Counted from the first letter of the stretch, positions 33,742 through 42,814 are shown. The stretch is 64,000 nt of DNA from Pseudopontixanthobacter vadosimaris (GCF_012979275.1 NZ_JABASZ010000002.1:33825-97824), one strand, 5' to 3'. The notes: generated by a model not told the origin, from the letters alone. Made by a program: numbers and translations.

Positions 33742-34347
33742 TCAGAAGCTCCATTCCCTGGCGACGTCGAACTGCGGCAAATGAGGAATGCCCATTTCTG
33801 CAAGCGGCAGCAGCGCGACATGGCCCGCGACCTTGCGCCCGATGGCGAGGCGGGTCACGCCGTCCCTGACGAGGCCGGTGACGACCCGGCCATTGTCCCC
33901 GACCTGCGCGATCAGGGCGTCGGGGAGCTTTTCCACCGCGCCGTCCACCAGCAGCAGATCATATTCGCCCCCGGCCCCTGCATCGGCACCCGTTTGCGCG
34001 AGCGCGGCGGCTTCGTCGGCCGAAATGGTCTCGAGCGATCCGACCAGCGTGGCGACCAGATCGGGCAGGTAATGGCTGCCGCCGTCCACCACCAGCGTCC
34101 GGTCGCCAAGGCGCGGTTTCGCTTCTTCCAGCATCGTTCCATGGAACAGCGCGGGAGCAAGGAAGCGCCCGCCGCCCAGTGGCACGGCCCTGTCCACATA
34201 AGCGAATCCGCGGGCATGGTCCGGCACGTAATCCTCGCGCGGCAGCGTGCCCATGCGGTCAAGCACGAAAGGTGCGTTCACCCCGCTGGTGCGCAACTGG
34301 CTGTCGATCATGGCGCGCCGGGCGGCGCCGAAGTCCATCTGGGTCAT
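33742..34347 (-). CDS. Protein-L-isoaspartate O-methyltransferase-like protein, SAM motif degenerate
   Basis: A 201-residue PCMT-fold protein. MIDSQLRTSGVNAPFVLDRM and YDLLLVDGAVEKLPDAL match the family, including the glutamine/glycine stretch QVGDNGRVVTG. The first SAM-binding motif, normally E-x-G-x-G-x-G-Y, reads VDGGSHYLPD, lacking two of its glycines, so catalysis is doubtful. This tolC-linked subgroup may have taken on another role. The start at 34347 has no Shine-Dalgarno, and a promoter-like TATAAT lies 13 bp before it, so it could be leaderless. Other starts are possible at 34338 and 34416. Confidence 0.8.
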   Translation of the reverse strand: MTQMDFGAARRAMIDSQLRTSGVNAPFVLDRMGTLPREDYVPDHARGFAYVDRAVPLGGGRFLAPALFHGTMLEEAKPRLGDRTLVVDGGSHYLPDLVATLVGSLETISADEAAALAQTGADAGAGGEYDLLLVDGAVEKLPDALIAQVGDNGRVVTGLVRDGVTRLAIGRKVAGHVALLPLAEMGIPHLPQFDVAREWSF

Positions 34348-34359
34348 AGGATTAGCCGT

Positions 34360-34385
34360 ATTATAGCAACAACACACTTGGTCAA
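34360..34385 (-). promoter_or_regulatory. Candidate promoter for the pcm-tolC-popZ run
   Basis: On the minus strand TTGACC (34385-34380) and TATAAT (34365-34360) are separated by 14 bp, shorter than the optimal 17. Initiation would fall within a few bases of the ATG at 34347, fitting the absence of a ribosome binding site. Confidence 0.35.
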
Positions 34386-34484
34386 CATCCATAGGCGTGA
34401 AGACCGTGGCTTCCAAGCGCTTTGACGCTAGAGGCTCCTTCGGACTATGGGGCTTCCCCTTCGACCGGCAGGAGCGAGCATTCG

Positions 34485-36017
34485 ATGAACGGCATGACCA
34501 GCAGCACCATCATCCGCGAGGACGACCTGATCGACAGTGTCGCCGACGCGCTGCAGTTCATATCCTATTATCACCCCATGGATTACATCCGCGCGCTTGG
34601 CGATGCATACAAGGCCGAGCAGGGCCCCGCGGCCAAGGACGCGATCGCGCAGATCCTGACCAACAGCCGGATGTGCGCCGAAGGGCACCGGCCGATCTGC
34701 CAGGACACCGGGATCGTCAACGTGTTCGTCAGGTGGGGGCAGGATTGCCGCTTGGATTCACGCCGCAGCTTGCAGGACGTGGTCGATGACGGGGTCCGCC
34801 GCGCCTATAATTTCGCCGAGAACAAGCTGCGCGCCTCGATCCTGGCCGACCCGGCCTTCACCCGCCGCAACACCCGCGACAACACGCCCTGCGTGCTCAG
34901 CGTCGAGATGGTGCCGGGCAACCGGGTCGACATCGACGTGGCGGCCAAGGGCGGCGGCAGCGAGAACAAGTCGAAATTCAAGATGATGAACCCGTCCGAC
35001 AATATCGTCGACTGGGTGGTCGCGCAGATCCCGTCGATGGGCGCGGGCTGGTGCCCGCCCGGCATGCTCGGCATCGGCATCGGCGGCACGGCGGAACATT
35101 GCATGAAGCTGGCCAAGAAATCGCTGATGGAGCCGATCGACATGGCCCAGCTGAAGGCGCGCGGGCCATCGAACGATATCGAGAAGCTGCGGATCGAGAT
35201 TTTCGATGCGGTGAATGCGCAGGGCATCGGGGCGCAGGGGCTGGGCGGACTGTCCACCGTGCTCGACGTCAAGATCCTCGACTGGCCCTGCCATGCCGCG
35301 GGGAAGCCGGTCGCCATGATCCCTAATTGCGCCGCGACACGCCACGCCCATTTCACGCTGGACGGTTCGGGACCGAGCTATCTGGAAAAGCCGGACCTCG
35401 ATAATTGGCCCGATGTGAACTGGCAGCCCGATGCTGCGGCCAAGCGAGTCGATCTCGACAATCTGACGCCGCAAGAGGTGCAGGGGTGGCAGAATGGCGA
35501 TCGCCTGCTGCTGTCGGGCAAGATGCTCACCGGGCGTGATGCAGCACACAAGCGTATCCGCGACATGGTGGCGGCAGGCGAGGAACTGCCGGTCGATTTC
35601 CGGGGCCGCGCCATCTATTATGTCGGGCCTGTCGATCCGGTGATGGGCGAGATCGTCGGCCCCGCCGGCCCCACGACCGCGACGCGGATGGACCAGTTTA
35701 CCGAAACCATGCTCGATCTGGGGTTGCTCGCCATGATCGGCAAGGCGGAACGCGGGGCCGACGCTGTCGAGGTAATCAGCCGGTTCAAGGTCGCCTATCT
35801 CATGGCGACGGGCGGGGCGGCCTATCTGGTCAGCCGGGCGATCAAGGAAGCGAAAGTCGTCGCTTTCGAGGATCTGGGCATGGAAGCGATCTATGAATTC
35901 ACGGTTGAGAACATGCCGGTGACCGTCGCCGTCGACAGCGCGGGCAACAATGTCCACACGCTCGCCCCGGCCTATTGGCGCGAACGCATCGCCAGCGAAG
36001 GCCTGCTGGCAGGCTGA
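34485..36017 (+). CDS. fumA: Fumarate hydratase, class I (4Fe-4S)
   Basis: A 510-residue oxygen-sensitive fumarase that interconverts fumarate and malate in the TCA cycle. The three cluster cysteines fit PICQDTG, HC after IGIGGTAE and PNCAATRHAH. N-terminal and C-terminal halves are fused, as in E. coli FumA/FumB. GWCPPGMLGIGIGGT and KAERGADAVE are further landmarks. I start at 34485, with GGAG 10 bp upstream; Met at 34494 is possible, and a Met at 34422 gives unrelated leader sequence. It is divergent from the pcm-like gene. Gene symbol is by class only. Confidence 0.95.
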   Translation: MNGMTSSTIIREDDLIDSVADALQFISYYHPMDYIRALGDAYKAEQGPAAKDAIAQILTNSRMCAEGHRPICQDTGIVNVFVRWGQDCRLDSRRSLQDVVDDGVRRAYNFAENKLRASILADPAFTRRNTRDNTPCVLSVEMVPGNRVDIDVAAKGGGSENKSKFKMMNPSDNIVDWVVAQIPSMGAGWCPPGMLGIGIGGTAEHCMKLAKKSLMEPIDMAQLKARGPSNDIEKLRIEIFDAVNAQGIGAQGLGGLSTVLDVKILDWPCHAAGKPVAMIPNCAATRHAHFTLDGSGPSYLEKPDLDNWPDVNWQPDAAAKRVDLDNLTPQEVQGWQNGDRLLLSGKMLTGRDAAHKRIRDMVAAGEELPVDFRGRAIYYVGPVDPVMGEIVGPAGPTTATRMDQFTETMLDLGLLAMIGKAERGADAVEVISRFKVAYLMATGGAAYLVSRAIKEAKVVAFEDLGMEAIYEFTVENMPVTVAVDSAGNNVHTLAPAYWRERIASEGLLAG

Positions 36018-36094
36018 ACCTGTTCGACCAACGGGCCAGCCGCGTCGATGACGGGGCTGGCGCAGGGTGCCGCTACCTGTAGGGTCGGGCCATC

Positions 36095-37366
36095 ATGCAT
36101 GCTCCACGCCCCGCCTTGCTTTACGAAGAGGCTGCTCCGGACTCCGAAGCGCGGGTTCCGCTGGTCCATGTGCTCGCCAGCGTCTTCGGATTGTGGTTGT
36201 GCTATTTTGTCATCACGACACTTCGCGGGGCGATCATCGGCCTCGATCTGCAGGGCGAACTGCTCGCCGCGCGGGTGCTGGTCTGCGCGGCCGGCATGGT
36301 CGTGACGCTGGTTCTGTGGATCGTCCTGCGCGCCTTCGATACCCGGTCGCTGTTCATCAAGATCGTCGCGGCACTGGTGATGGCGGTTCCGGCCGCCGTC
36401 CTGATCGCGCAGACCAACCAGATGGCCTTTGCCGAACTGGAGGCGCGCCTGATCGCCAAGATGGGAGCCGAACAGGGGGTCCGCATCTACCGTGACCAGA
36501 CCGGCAACCTTCTTGCCGAAATTCCCTACCTTCCTGAAAGAGGCACCTCGCAGAATAGCGATTTGTCCGCCCGCACCATCACTCTGGCCCCGGCGGACGG
36601 CAGGCTGGACAATTGGCGCCAGCTGACGGACGTGGCGCTGGGCCGCTATTTTCTGCTGCTGGCCTGGGCGGCGCTGTATTACGCGCTGCTGGCAGGTGCG
36701 CAGGCGCGCATGGCGGAACGGCGCGAGGGCAGGTTCCGCCGGGCGGCCAAGGCTGCCGAATTGCGGTCGCTGCGCTATCAGGTGAATCCGCATTTCCTGT
36801 TCAACACGCTGAATTCCCTGTCCGCGCTGGTAATGACGGGCCGCTCCGACCGGGCGGAAGCGATGATCCAGGCCGTCTCGCGCTTCTATCGGCATTCGCT
36901 GACTGACGAGCCGACGATGGACGTCGCGCTGGCGGAGGAATTCGACCTGCAGCGGCAATATCTGGAGATCGAGGCGGTGCGCTTCCCCGACAGGCTGCGC
37001 GCGGTTTTCGATCTGCCCAGCGAACTTGCGGCGGCACCCGTTCCCGGCATGATCCTGCAACCGCTGGTGGAAAATTCGGTCAGATATGCCGTTGCGCCGG
37101 ATCGCCGGCCGGTGACGATCACCGTTTCCGCACGGCGCGAGGCCGAGGTGCTGCGGATCGCGGTGCGCGACGATGGTGAAGGCGGGGGCGGGAAGGGCCG
37201 CGAAGGCTTCGGCATCGGCCTCGCCAATGTGCGCGACCGGTTGCAGGCCCGTTTCGGAGATGCCGCCTCGCTGCAATCGCGATCGCTGGAAGGCGGCGGC
37301 TATCTGACCGAACTTTTTCTGCCGCTGACACTCGATGGAGGGGCGATGCATGGCCGCAAGGGATGA
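36095..37366 (+). CDS. LytS/YehU-type membrane sensor histidine kinase
   Basis: A 423-residue kinase. Four hydrophobic segments (about 22-48, 56-80, 86-110 and 187-210) surround an extracytoplasmic region of some 75 residues. The His_kinase domain follows: LRYQVNPHFLFNTLNSLSAL (about 230-249) carries the phosphorylated His, VENSVRYAV is the N box and GFGIGLANVRDRL the G box. It phosphorylates the LytTR regulator encoded just downstream, with which it overlaps by 17 bp. The signal is unknown. Its 76-bp gap from the fumarase gene shows no terminator. Confidence 0.92.
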   Translation: MHAPRPALLYEEAAPDSEARVPLVHVLASVFGLWLCYFVITTLRGAIIGLDLQGELLAARVLVCAAGMVVTLVLWIVLRAFDTRSLFIKIVAALVMAVPAAVLIAQTNQMAFAELEARLIAKMGAEQGVRIYRDQTGNLLAEIPYLPERGTSQNSDLSARTITLAPADGRLDNWRQLTDVALGRYFLLLAWAALYYALLAGAQARMAERREGRFRRAAKAAELRSLRYQVNPHFLFNTLNSLSALVMTGRSDRAEAMIQAVSRFYRHSLTDEPTMDVALAEEFDLQRQYLEIEAVRFPDRLRAVFDLPSELAAAPVPGMILQPLVENSVRYAVAPDRRPVTITVSARREAEVLRIAVRDDGEGGGGKGREGFGIGLANVRDRLQARFGDAASLQSRSLEGGGYLTELFLPLTLDGGAMHGRKG

Positions 37367-38141
37367 AGGGCAGCGGCTGCGGACGCTCATCGTCGACGAT
37401 GAGCCGCTGGCGGTGGAACGGCTGCGGATCATCTGCGAGAGGATCGGCGGTATCGATATCGTCGGCGACGCCGCAGATGGGGCGGAGGCGCTGGATCGCA
37501 TGGTGGAATTCGCGCCCGATCTGGTGCTGCTCGACATGACGATGCCGCAGCTCGGCGGGCTGGATGTCGCTCGCCATCTGGCAGGCGAAAAGCGCAAGCA
37601 AACGGGCGCGCAGGTGCCCGCCGCACCCCCGCCCGCGATCGTCTTCGTTACCGCGCATGACCGATTCGCCGTCGAGGCCTTCGACCTCGATGCCGTGGAT
37701 TACGTGTTGAAACCGGTCTCGGCCGAACGGCTGGAACGTGCCGTCGCCCGCACGATCGCGCGCCGGTCGGAAATGCCGCGCGGGGCGGCGCAGGATGAAA
37801 GCGGCGAAAGCTGGCTGCAGGAATTATGGGTGCCGAATCGCAGCGAACTGCTGCGAATAGATATCGCGCAAGTCGCCCGCATCGATGCCGAACGCGATTA
37901 CGTGCGCCTGCATGTCGGCACGACCAGCTACCTGCTGCTGAAGACGATCGCGGGGCTGGAGGAACGACTGAACCCGCGGGACTTCATCCGGATCCATCGT
38001 TCCACCATCCTGCGGCGGGACACGATCCGCGGCCTGCGCCATGACGGGCTGGGTGTCTGGAGCGTGGAACTGGACAATGGCGACGATCTGCGGATCGGCC
38101 GGACCTATCTGCCCGGCGTCAAGGCGATGGCGGGCCGCTGA
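37350..38141 (+). CDS. LytTR-family response regulator
   Basis: A 263-residue regulator. The receiver domain (about 10-130) has acidic pair DDE, phospho-acceptor Asp in LVLLDMTMP, and K in VLKPVS. A LytTR DNA-binding domain (about 160-260) follows with IDAERDYVRLHV and FIRIHRSTILRR. ATG 37350 follows GGAGGGG by 6 bp; ATG 37335 is a weaker choice. It lies within the kinase 3' end. A receiver loop (residues about 75-90, EKRKQTGAQVPAAPP) is longer than usual. The target genes are unknown; the next gene encodes a small membrane protein 38 bp downstream. Confidence 0.93.
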   Translation: MAARDEGQRLRTLIVDDEPLAVERLRIICERIGGIDIVGDAADGAEALDRMVEFAPDLVLLDMTMPQLGGLDVARHLAGEKRKQTGAQVPAAPPPAIVFVTAHDRFAVEAFDLDAVDYVLKPVSAERLERAVARTIARRSEMPRGAAQDESGESWLQELWVPNRSELLRIDIAQVARIDAERDYVRLHVGTTSYLLLKTIAGLEERLNPRDFIRIHRSTILRRDTIRGLRHDGLGVWSVELDNGDDLRIGRTYLPGVKAMAGR

Positions 38142-38179
38142 TCGCATTACCTTTGCAAAAACGGGACCAAGCCGCAAGA

Positions 38180-38455
38180 ATGGCGGACATGGAACTGCTG
38201 CTGCCTTTCATTCTGGGCATCGTGAACTTCGCGCTGCAGAAGGCGGTGACCGAAAGCGGGCACCCCGCACTTGACCGGATGCCCCGCCTTGCCCGCCATC
38301 GCAGCGGCAAGATCATGCTGGCCGTCGAATATGCCATTCTGGTCGGGGTCATGCTGGCAGCCGAGGACGGCTGGGGCGGTGCGGTCTGGGGCTATGCCAT
38401 CTATACGGCGATGAACGGTCTTGCTGCCTGGTCTATCGTGACGAAGCGAATGTGA
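38180..38455 (+). CDS. Small membrane protein, function unknown
   Basis: A 91-residue protein with three hydrophobic stretches (about residues 4-18, 43-60 and 63-85) and a short basic segment between the first two (MPRLARHRSGK). I recognise no family. The gene begins 38 bp after the LytTR regulator, so it may be co-transcribed or be a target of that system. The start is uncertain: Met at 38153 and 38189 are also in frame, and none has a strong ribosome binding site. Confidence 0.6.
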   Translation: MADMELLLPFILGIVNFALQKAVTESGHPALDRMPRLARHRSGKIMLAVEYAILVGVMLAAEDGWGGAVWGYAIYTAMNGLAAWSIVTKRM

Positions 38456-38519
38456 GCCGGACTGCGATACCCTGCCGATGCGGCGGGAACCTTGCAGCCG
38501 CCTTGTTCGCTGTTCCGAT

Positions 38520-39386
38520 ATGACCACAAGACGCACCTGGCTGATCGTGAACAAGGCGAGCGGCAGCCATGACGATGCGCTGATCGGGCAGATACGCAAC
38601 CGGCTTGCCGCAATGGAGATGACGCCGGAACGCGTTCTGGACTGTTCGAACGACGATCTGCCCAATGCTGCCGCCGCCGCGGCCGCAGGGCTGACCCATT
38701 TGGTCATTCACGGCGGCGATGGAACGCTGAACGGTGCGATCACCCGGCTGGAGGCCGCAGACGGCGCGCCCGGATGGGACGGGGCGATCCTCGCCCTGCC
38801 AGGCGGCACCGCCAATCTTCTGTGCCACCGGCTATACCCGCAATGCGATCCGCTGGCGATCCTGCATTCACTGGATGCAGGCGAACTCGCGCCGATGCGG
38901 CTCGACTGCGTCAGGGGCCGGAATGTTACGGCATTGGCGGAACTGGTCGCCGGGCCGGGTGCGCGCTGGGCCGATGTGCGCGAGGAGATGCGCGAGCATA
39001 ATCTGGGCGAGGTTCTGTCGAAATCCATCGATGCCGCCGAACGCAGTGCCGCCGGCCCCTGGGTACAGGTGACGGAGCCTTCCATGGGGCGCGAAGACGG
39101 CTATCCCGGCGTCCGGCTGGTTCCGGGCGGCGGCGGCCTGAAGGTGGAAGGCTATGGTGCCGAAGGGATCGGCGAATATCTGCAGCAGGGCCTGGCCATA
39201 TTGAAACGGGATTTCCGCGACGGCCCGCATGACGATCTTGGCCCCGTCGCTTCCGTCACGCTCAGATCGATTGGCGGGAAACCGCTGCCGCTGATGACCG
39301 ATGGCGAGCGGTCGACTGGCGCGCCGGAGGAATCGTTTTCGCTTGCACGGCTGCGGGTCGATCTGCTTGGGCCGCGCAATGGCTGA
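38520..39386 (+). CDS. Diacylglycerol kinase-family lipid kinase
   Basis: A 288-residue protein with a DAGK catalytic domain. WLIVNKASGS at the N-terminus and HLVIHGGDGTLNGAI (about 60-74) form the nucleotide-binding motif, and LPGGTANLLC follows. The C-terminal lobe is divergent, so the substrate (diacylglycerol, sphingosine or another lipid) cannot be named. In sphingolipid-containing Sphingomonadales a sphingoid base is conceivable. ATG 38520 gives the family start; upstream codons read as unrelated sequence. The stop overlaps the metallophosphoesterase start by 8 bp. Confidence 0.83.
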   Translation: MTTRRTWLIVNKASGSHDDALIGQIRNRLAAMEMTPERVLDCSNDDLPNAAAAAAAGLTHLVIHGGDGTLNGAITRLEAADGAPGWDGAILALPGGTANLLCHRLYPQCDPLAILHSLDAGELAPMRLDCVRGRNVTALAELVAGPGARWADVREEMREHNLGEVLSKSIDAAERSAAGPWVQVTEPSMGREDGYPGVRLVPGGGGLKVEGYGAEGIGEYLQQGLAILKRDFRDGPHDDLGPVASVTLRSIGGKPLPLMTDGERSTGAPEESFSLARLRVDLLGPRNG

Positions 39387-40236
39387 CGATACACTGCTGT
39401 TTCACCTGAGCGACATCCATTTCGGGCTCGAGAGCAATGTCGCACTCGACTGGGTCAAGGGCGAGATCGCCGAACGCAGGCCCGACGCGGTCCTGATCAC
39501 CGGCGATCTGACGATGCGGGCGCGGCACCGGGAATTCGCCGCCGCGCGCGAATGGATCACGACATTGGATGTGCCGGTCACCGTCGAGGTGGGCAATCAC
39601 GACATGCCCTATTTCAACGTGATCGAACGCTTCTTCGATCCCTACAAGAGGTTCGAGGGGATGGAGGCCGTCGTCGAACGCGCGCTCGACCTGCCGGGCA
39701 TTGCCGTGGTTCCGCTCAAGACCGCGGTGCGCGCGCAGCCGCGCTTCAACTGGTCGAAAGGCTGGGTGACCAGCGGCGCGCTGAAAAAGGCGCTGGCGGC
39801 GATCGATGCCCTTCCCGAGGGCAAGCAGGCGCTGGTGACCGTGCACCACCCGCTGGTGGAAGTCGGCACGCAGGGGACTGCGCTAACCAAGCACGGCCAG
39901 AAGGCGCTGACCGAACTGGCGAAGCGCGATGTGCTGGCCGTGCTGTCCGGCCATGTGCACGATGCCTTCGACCTGGTTCAGGAGACGATCCATGGTCCGG
40001 TGCGGATGATCGGCGCCGGCACCCTGTCGAAACGGGTCAGGTCCACGCCGCAGAGTTTCAACGAATTGCGCATCGACGCATCCGGGCTGCATGTCGAGGT
40101 TCGCAACATGGAAAACATCGCCAATGACGCGATGCGGATTCTCGATGTGCCCGAAGACGCGACTCCGCCGCGCCGTCCGGGCGAGCCGGTCGCGCCTGCC
40201 GGACGTGTGCCGCGCACCGATCCGCCGGTTCACTGA
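39379..40236 (+). CDS. Calcineurin-like metallophosphoesterase
   Basis: A 285-residue phosphoesterase with all metal motifs: HLSDIHFG (about 9-16), GDLTMRA, VGNHDM, VHHP and SGHVHDA. It resembles CpdA/3',5'-cAMP phosphodiesterase-like enzymes in layout, but the substrate is open. It starts within the lipid kinase gene (8-bp overlap), so the pair is co-translated. A role on phospholipid headgroups or phospholipid-derived phosphates is therefore possible, by inference only. A strong terminator follows. Confidence 0.9.
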   Translation: MADDTLLFHLSDIHFGLESNVALDWVKGEIAERRPDAVLITGDLTMRARHREFAAAREWITTLDVPVTVEVGNHDMPYFNVIERFFDPYKRFEGMEAVVERALDLPGIAVVPLKTAVRAQPRFNWSKGWVTSGALKKALAAIDALPEGKQALVTVHHPLVEVGTQGTALTKHGQKALTELAKRDVLAVLSGHVHDAFDLVQETIHGPVRMIGAGTLSKRVRSTPQSFNELRIDASGLHVEVRNMENIANDAMRILDVPEDATPPRRPGEPVAPAGRVPRTDPPVH

Positions 40237-40260
40237 CCGCAGCACAGATTGGGTGACATG

Positions 40261-40294
40261 AAAAAAGGGCGGCCCGCGAAGGCCGCCCTTTTTT
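40261..40294. terminator. Bidirectional intrinsic terminator
   Basis: AAAAAA, then GGGCGGCC, loop CGCGAA, GGCCGCCC, then TTTTTT. The perfect 8-bp GC stem is flanked by A and T runs, so it works in both directions: for the phosphoesterase gene (+) and for rplM-rpsI (-). Confidence 0.95.
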
Positions 40295-40315
40295 GTTTGC
40301 GTATCGAAAGGCCGA

Positions 40316-40951
40316 TCAGCGCTTCGAGAATTGGAAGCTCTTACGGGCCTTGGCGCGGCCATATTTCTTCCGTTCGACCACGCGGCTGTCGCGGGTGAGG
40401 AAGCCGGCGGCCTTCACCGTGGCGCGCAATGCGGGTTCGTAACGGGTCAGCGCCTGGCTGATGCCATGCTTCACCGCCCCGGCCTGACCGGACAGACCGC
40501 CGCCCGAGACGGTGGCGATCACGTCATACTGCTCTTCACGGTCGGTGATGGCGAAGGGCTGGTTGATGACGAGGCGCAGCGTGGGACGTGCGAAATACAC
40601 CTCCTGCTCGCGGCCATTGATCGTGATCTTGCCCTTGCCGGGCTTCAGCCAGACGCGGGCGACCGCATCCTTGCGGCGGCCGGTAGCATAGGCGCGGCCG
40701 TACTGGTCCAGCTCCTGCTCGCGCAGCGGCATGGTGGGCGCGCGCGGTTCGGCGGCTTCGCCATCTGTCATGACGGCATCGGGCGTGTCGCCGGCGATGC
40801 TCTTGAGGTCGGACAGATCGGTAACCGTAGTACCCTTGGTGCCGGGCGTGTCCGTATCTGCCGTGGTGGGCGGAACTGCGGCAGGCCGTGCGGCGCCGTT
40901 GGTTTCGCCCTTGGTGTCGGGCGTGTCCGTGGTGGTGTTTTCGTCGGCCAT
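40316..40951 (-). CDS. rpsI: 30S ribosomal protein S9 with long N-terminal extension
   Basis: A 211-residue S9, against about 130 in most bacteria. The S9 core starts near residue 83 ([18 protein letters not shown]) and ends with the canonical C-terminus SFQFSKR, whose tail contacts P-site tRNA. The first 80 residues are an acidic, Thr/Pro/Ala-rich extension with two near-repeats, TDTPDTKGE and TDTPGTKGT, and no predicted domain. Extensions on S9 are known in alphaproteobacteria, but this one is long. Start and rplM stop overlap (TAATG). Confidence 0.96.
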   Translation of the reverse strand: MADENTTTDTPDTKGETNGAARPAAVPPTTADTDTPGTKGTTVTDLSDLKSIAGDTPDAVMTDGEAAEPRAPTMPLREQELDQYGRAYATGRRKDAVARVWLKPGKGKITINGREQEVYFARPTLRLVINQPFAITDREEQYDVIATVSGGGLSGQAGAVKHGISQALTRYEPALRATVKAAGFLTRDSRVVERKKYGRAKARKSFQFSKR

Positions 40952-41430
40952 TATGCGGACACCTTGTTCTTGCGGTTCATCGAGGCAACGTCGAGCGTTT
41001 CGGGCTGCTGGCCATCATGCGGATGTTCGGTTCCCGCATAGAGATGCAGGGCCTTCAGCTGGGCACGGCCAAGCGGACCGCGCGGGATCATCCGCGTCAC
41101 GGCCTTTTCCAGCACGCGTTCGGGGAAGCGGCCTTCCAGCACCTTCTCAGGCGTGGTTTCCTTGATCCCGCCGACATAGCCGGTGTGCTTGTAATAGACC
41201 TTGTCGGTCGTCTTGTTGCCGGTGAAACGCACCTTGTCCGCATTGATGACGATGACATGGTCACCGCAATCGACATGCGGCGTAAAGCTCGGCTTGTGCT
41301 TGCCGCGCAGGTGATTGGCGATCACCACGGCCAGGCGGCCGACGACGAGGTTTTCGGCGTCGATGATGTGCCATTTCTTTTCGACCTCTGCCGGTTTGAT
41401 CGACCGGGTGGTCTTGCTGAGAGCCTTCAT
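40951..41430 (-). CDS. rplM: 50S ribosomal protein L13
   Basis: A 159-residue L13, first gene of the rplM-rpsI operon. Landmarks are [16 protein letters not shown] near the N-terminus, [12 protein letters not shown] and [18 protein letters not shown]. The length is normal. Its TAA overlaps the rpsI ATG by one base, so rpsI translation is coupled. The 137-bp upstream gap includes a TTGACT (minus strand, 41530-41525) but no credible -10 at the right spacing. Confidence 0.98.
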   Translation of the reverse strand: MKALSKTTRSIKPAEVEKKWHIIDAENLVVGRLAVVIANHLRGKHKPSFTPHVDCGDHVIVINADKVRFTGNKTTDKVYYKHTGYVGGIKETTPEKVLEGRFPERVLEKAVTRMIPRGPLGRAQLKALHLYAGTEHPHDGQQPETLDVASMNRKNKVSA

Positions 41431-41567
41431 GGGCCAGATATTCCCTGATTTGCGAAATTACGCTTGCGATTCGGCCCTGCAGCCTTTCGCGAGATGGCGG
41501 CGATCTGTGCGTCTTTGCCCGCAAAGTCAAGCTGACAGCGCGTCTCGGGAAAGGTAAAATGATACCT

Positions 41568-42683
41568 CTATACTGTCGCCGGCATCGCGGCACCGGGATA
41601 TCTGCCTGCTTCACCCCTCTGCCGCCCGGCGGCATGAGCGCCCCAGGCGGTCGCCGCCACCAGCAATGCGCCGACCATCTGGTGCGCTACCGCCAGCCAC
41701 AGGGCCACGCCTGACAGCACGGTGGCGATCCCGAGCAGGATCTGCACGCCGAGCAGGGCGTTCACCGCGACGGACGCCGCTCGCGCGCCGCCCGCCTTTG
41801 CGCGGCGCGCCAGCAGGAACAGGGCAATCGCAGCAGCGAAGGCCCACCAGCGATGGGCGAAATGCAGCAGGAAAGGATCATGCGTCAGCGCATGGAAGAA
41901 CCCGCGCGACCCGTCATATTCCGGCAGGAAACCGCCCTGCATCAACGGCCAGCTGTCCGAAGCCAGTCCGGCGTTTAGGCCGGCCACCCACGCTCCCAGC
42001 AACAATTGCACGAAGAGGATCACGCCGACTGCGGCGGAAAAATCGGTCAGGCTGGCGCGGGAACGGCCCTTCGCCAGCAGCCGCAGATCCAGCGCCGTCC
42101 AGACCAGCCCGGCAAGCGTGAACAGCGCGGTCAGCAGATGAATTGAAAGCCAGAAATGGCTGACATCTGTCATCTGCACCGACAGTCCCGACCGGACCAT
42201 GAACCAGCCAAAAACGCCCTGCAGCCCGCCCAGCGCCAGCAGGGCCACGAGGCGCGGCCTATATCCTGCCGGGATCGCCCCGCGAATCCAGAACCATGCC
42301 AGCGGCAGCGCGAAGGCGAGGCCGATCAGACGGCCCATGAAGCGGTGCGCCCATTCCCAGAAATAGATGAACTTGTAATCCGCCAGCGTCATGCCCGCCG
42401 GTCCTGTCACCTGCCGATACTCGCCGATCTGGCGGTAGGCGGCGAACTCCGCCTGCCAGGCAGCTTCGCTCAGCGGCGGCAGGGTTCCGGTCACCGGCTT
42501 CCATTCGGTGATCGACAGCCCCGATTCGGTCAGGCGTGTGATGCCGCCGATCACCACCATGATGACGACCAGCACGGCGACCGCCAACAGCCAGTTCGCA
42601 AGAGCGGCGGGGCGCAGACCGGATGTGCCGGCTGTGTTGCCCGAAGGCTCCGCATGGTCGGCAGGAACGTGGTAGGCAGCCAT
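41568..42683 (-). CDS. ctaA: Haem A synthase CtaA (COX15 type)
   Basis: A 371-residue membrane enzyme that oxidises haem O to haem A for cytochrome c oxidase. Eight hydrophobic helices are visible. [17 protein letters not shown] after the first helix and [13 protein letters not shown] (haem-ligand His) are signature pieces of the alphaproteobacterial type 2 form; later His residues are in [16 protein letters not shown] and HQMVGALL. The N-terminal 27 residues are a hydrophilic cytosolic tail. It converges on nothing and is divergent from merC. Confidence 0.95.
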   Translation of the reverse strand: MAAYHVPADHAEPSGNTAGTSGLRPAALANWLLAVAVLVVIMVVIGGITRLTESGLSITEWKPVTGTLPPLSEAAWQAEFAAYRQIGEYRQVTGPAGMTLADYKFIYFWEWAHRFMGRLIGLAFALPLAWFWIRGAIPAGYRPRLVALLALGGLQGVFGWFMVRSGLSVQMTDVSHFWLSIHLLTALFTLAGLVWTALDLRLLAKGRSRASLTDFSAAVGVILFVQLLLGAWVAGLNAGLASDSWPLMQGGFLPEYDGSRGFFHALTHDPFLLHFAHRWWAFAAAIALFLLARRAKAGGARAASVAVNALLGVQILLGIATVLSGVALWLAVAHQMVGALLVAATAWGAHAAGRQRGEAGRYPGAAMPATV

Positions 42684-42786
42684 GCCGCCTAATTGCGGAC
42701 GCCCCGGCCAAAGCGCAAGGGCCTTCGTTGGCCGTGTTCAACCCCCGGCCGAGATAATCGCTCCAGCGGATTTCCGCTCTTGCGCG

Positions 42787-42803
42787 ATGTTACATTATTA
42801 CAT
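42787..42803. promoter_or_regulatory. Zur-like operator upstream of merC
   Basis: ATGTTACATTATTACAT matches the Zur consensus ATGTTATANTATAACAT (recalled) at 15 of 17 positions. It lies 11 bp before the merC ATG, where a repressor would block initiation. Zn-dependent control is inferred. Confidence 0.5.
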
Positions 42804-42814
42804 ACACGGGCGGT

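Noticed and set aside
41502..41530. A possible rplM promoter with TTGACT on the minus strand
   Set aside because: No -10 with more than two matches is found at 16-18 bp, so it is not listed as a feature.
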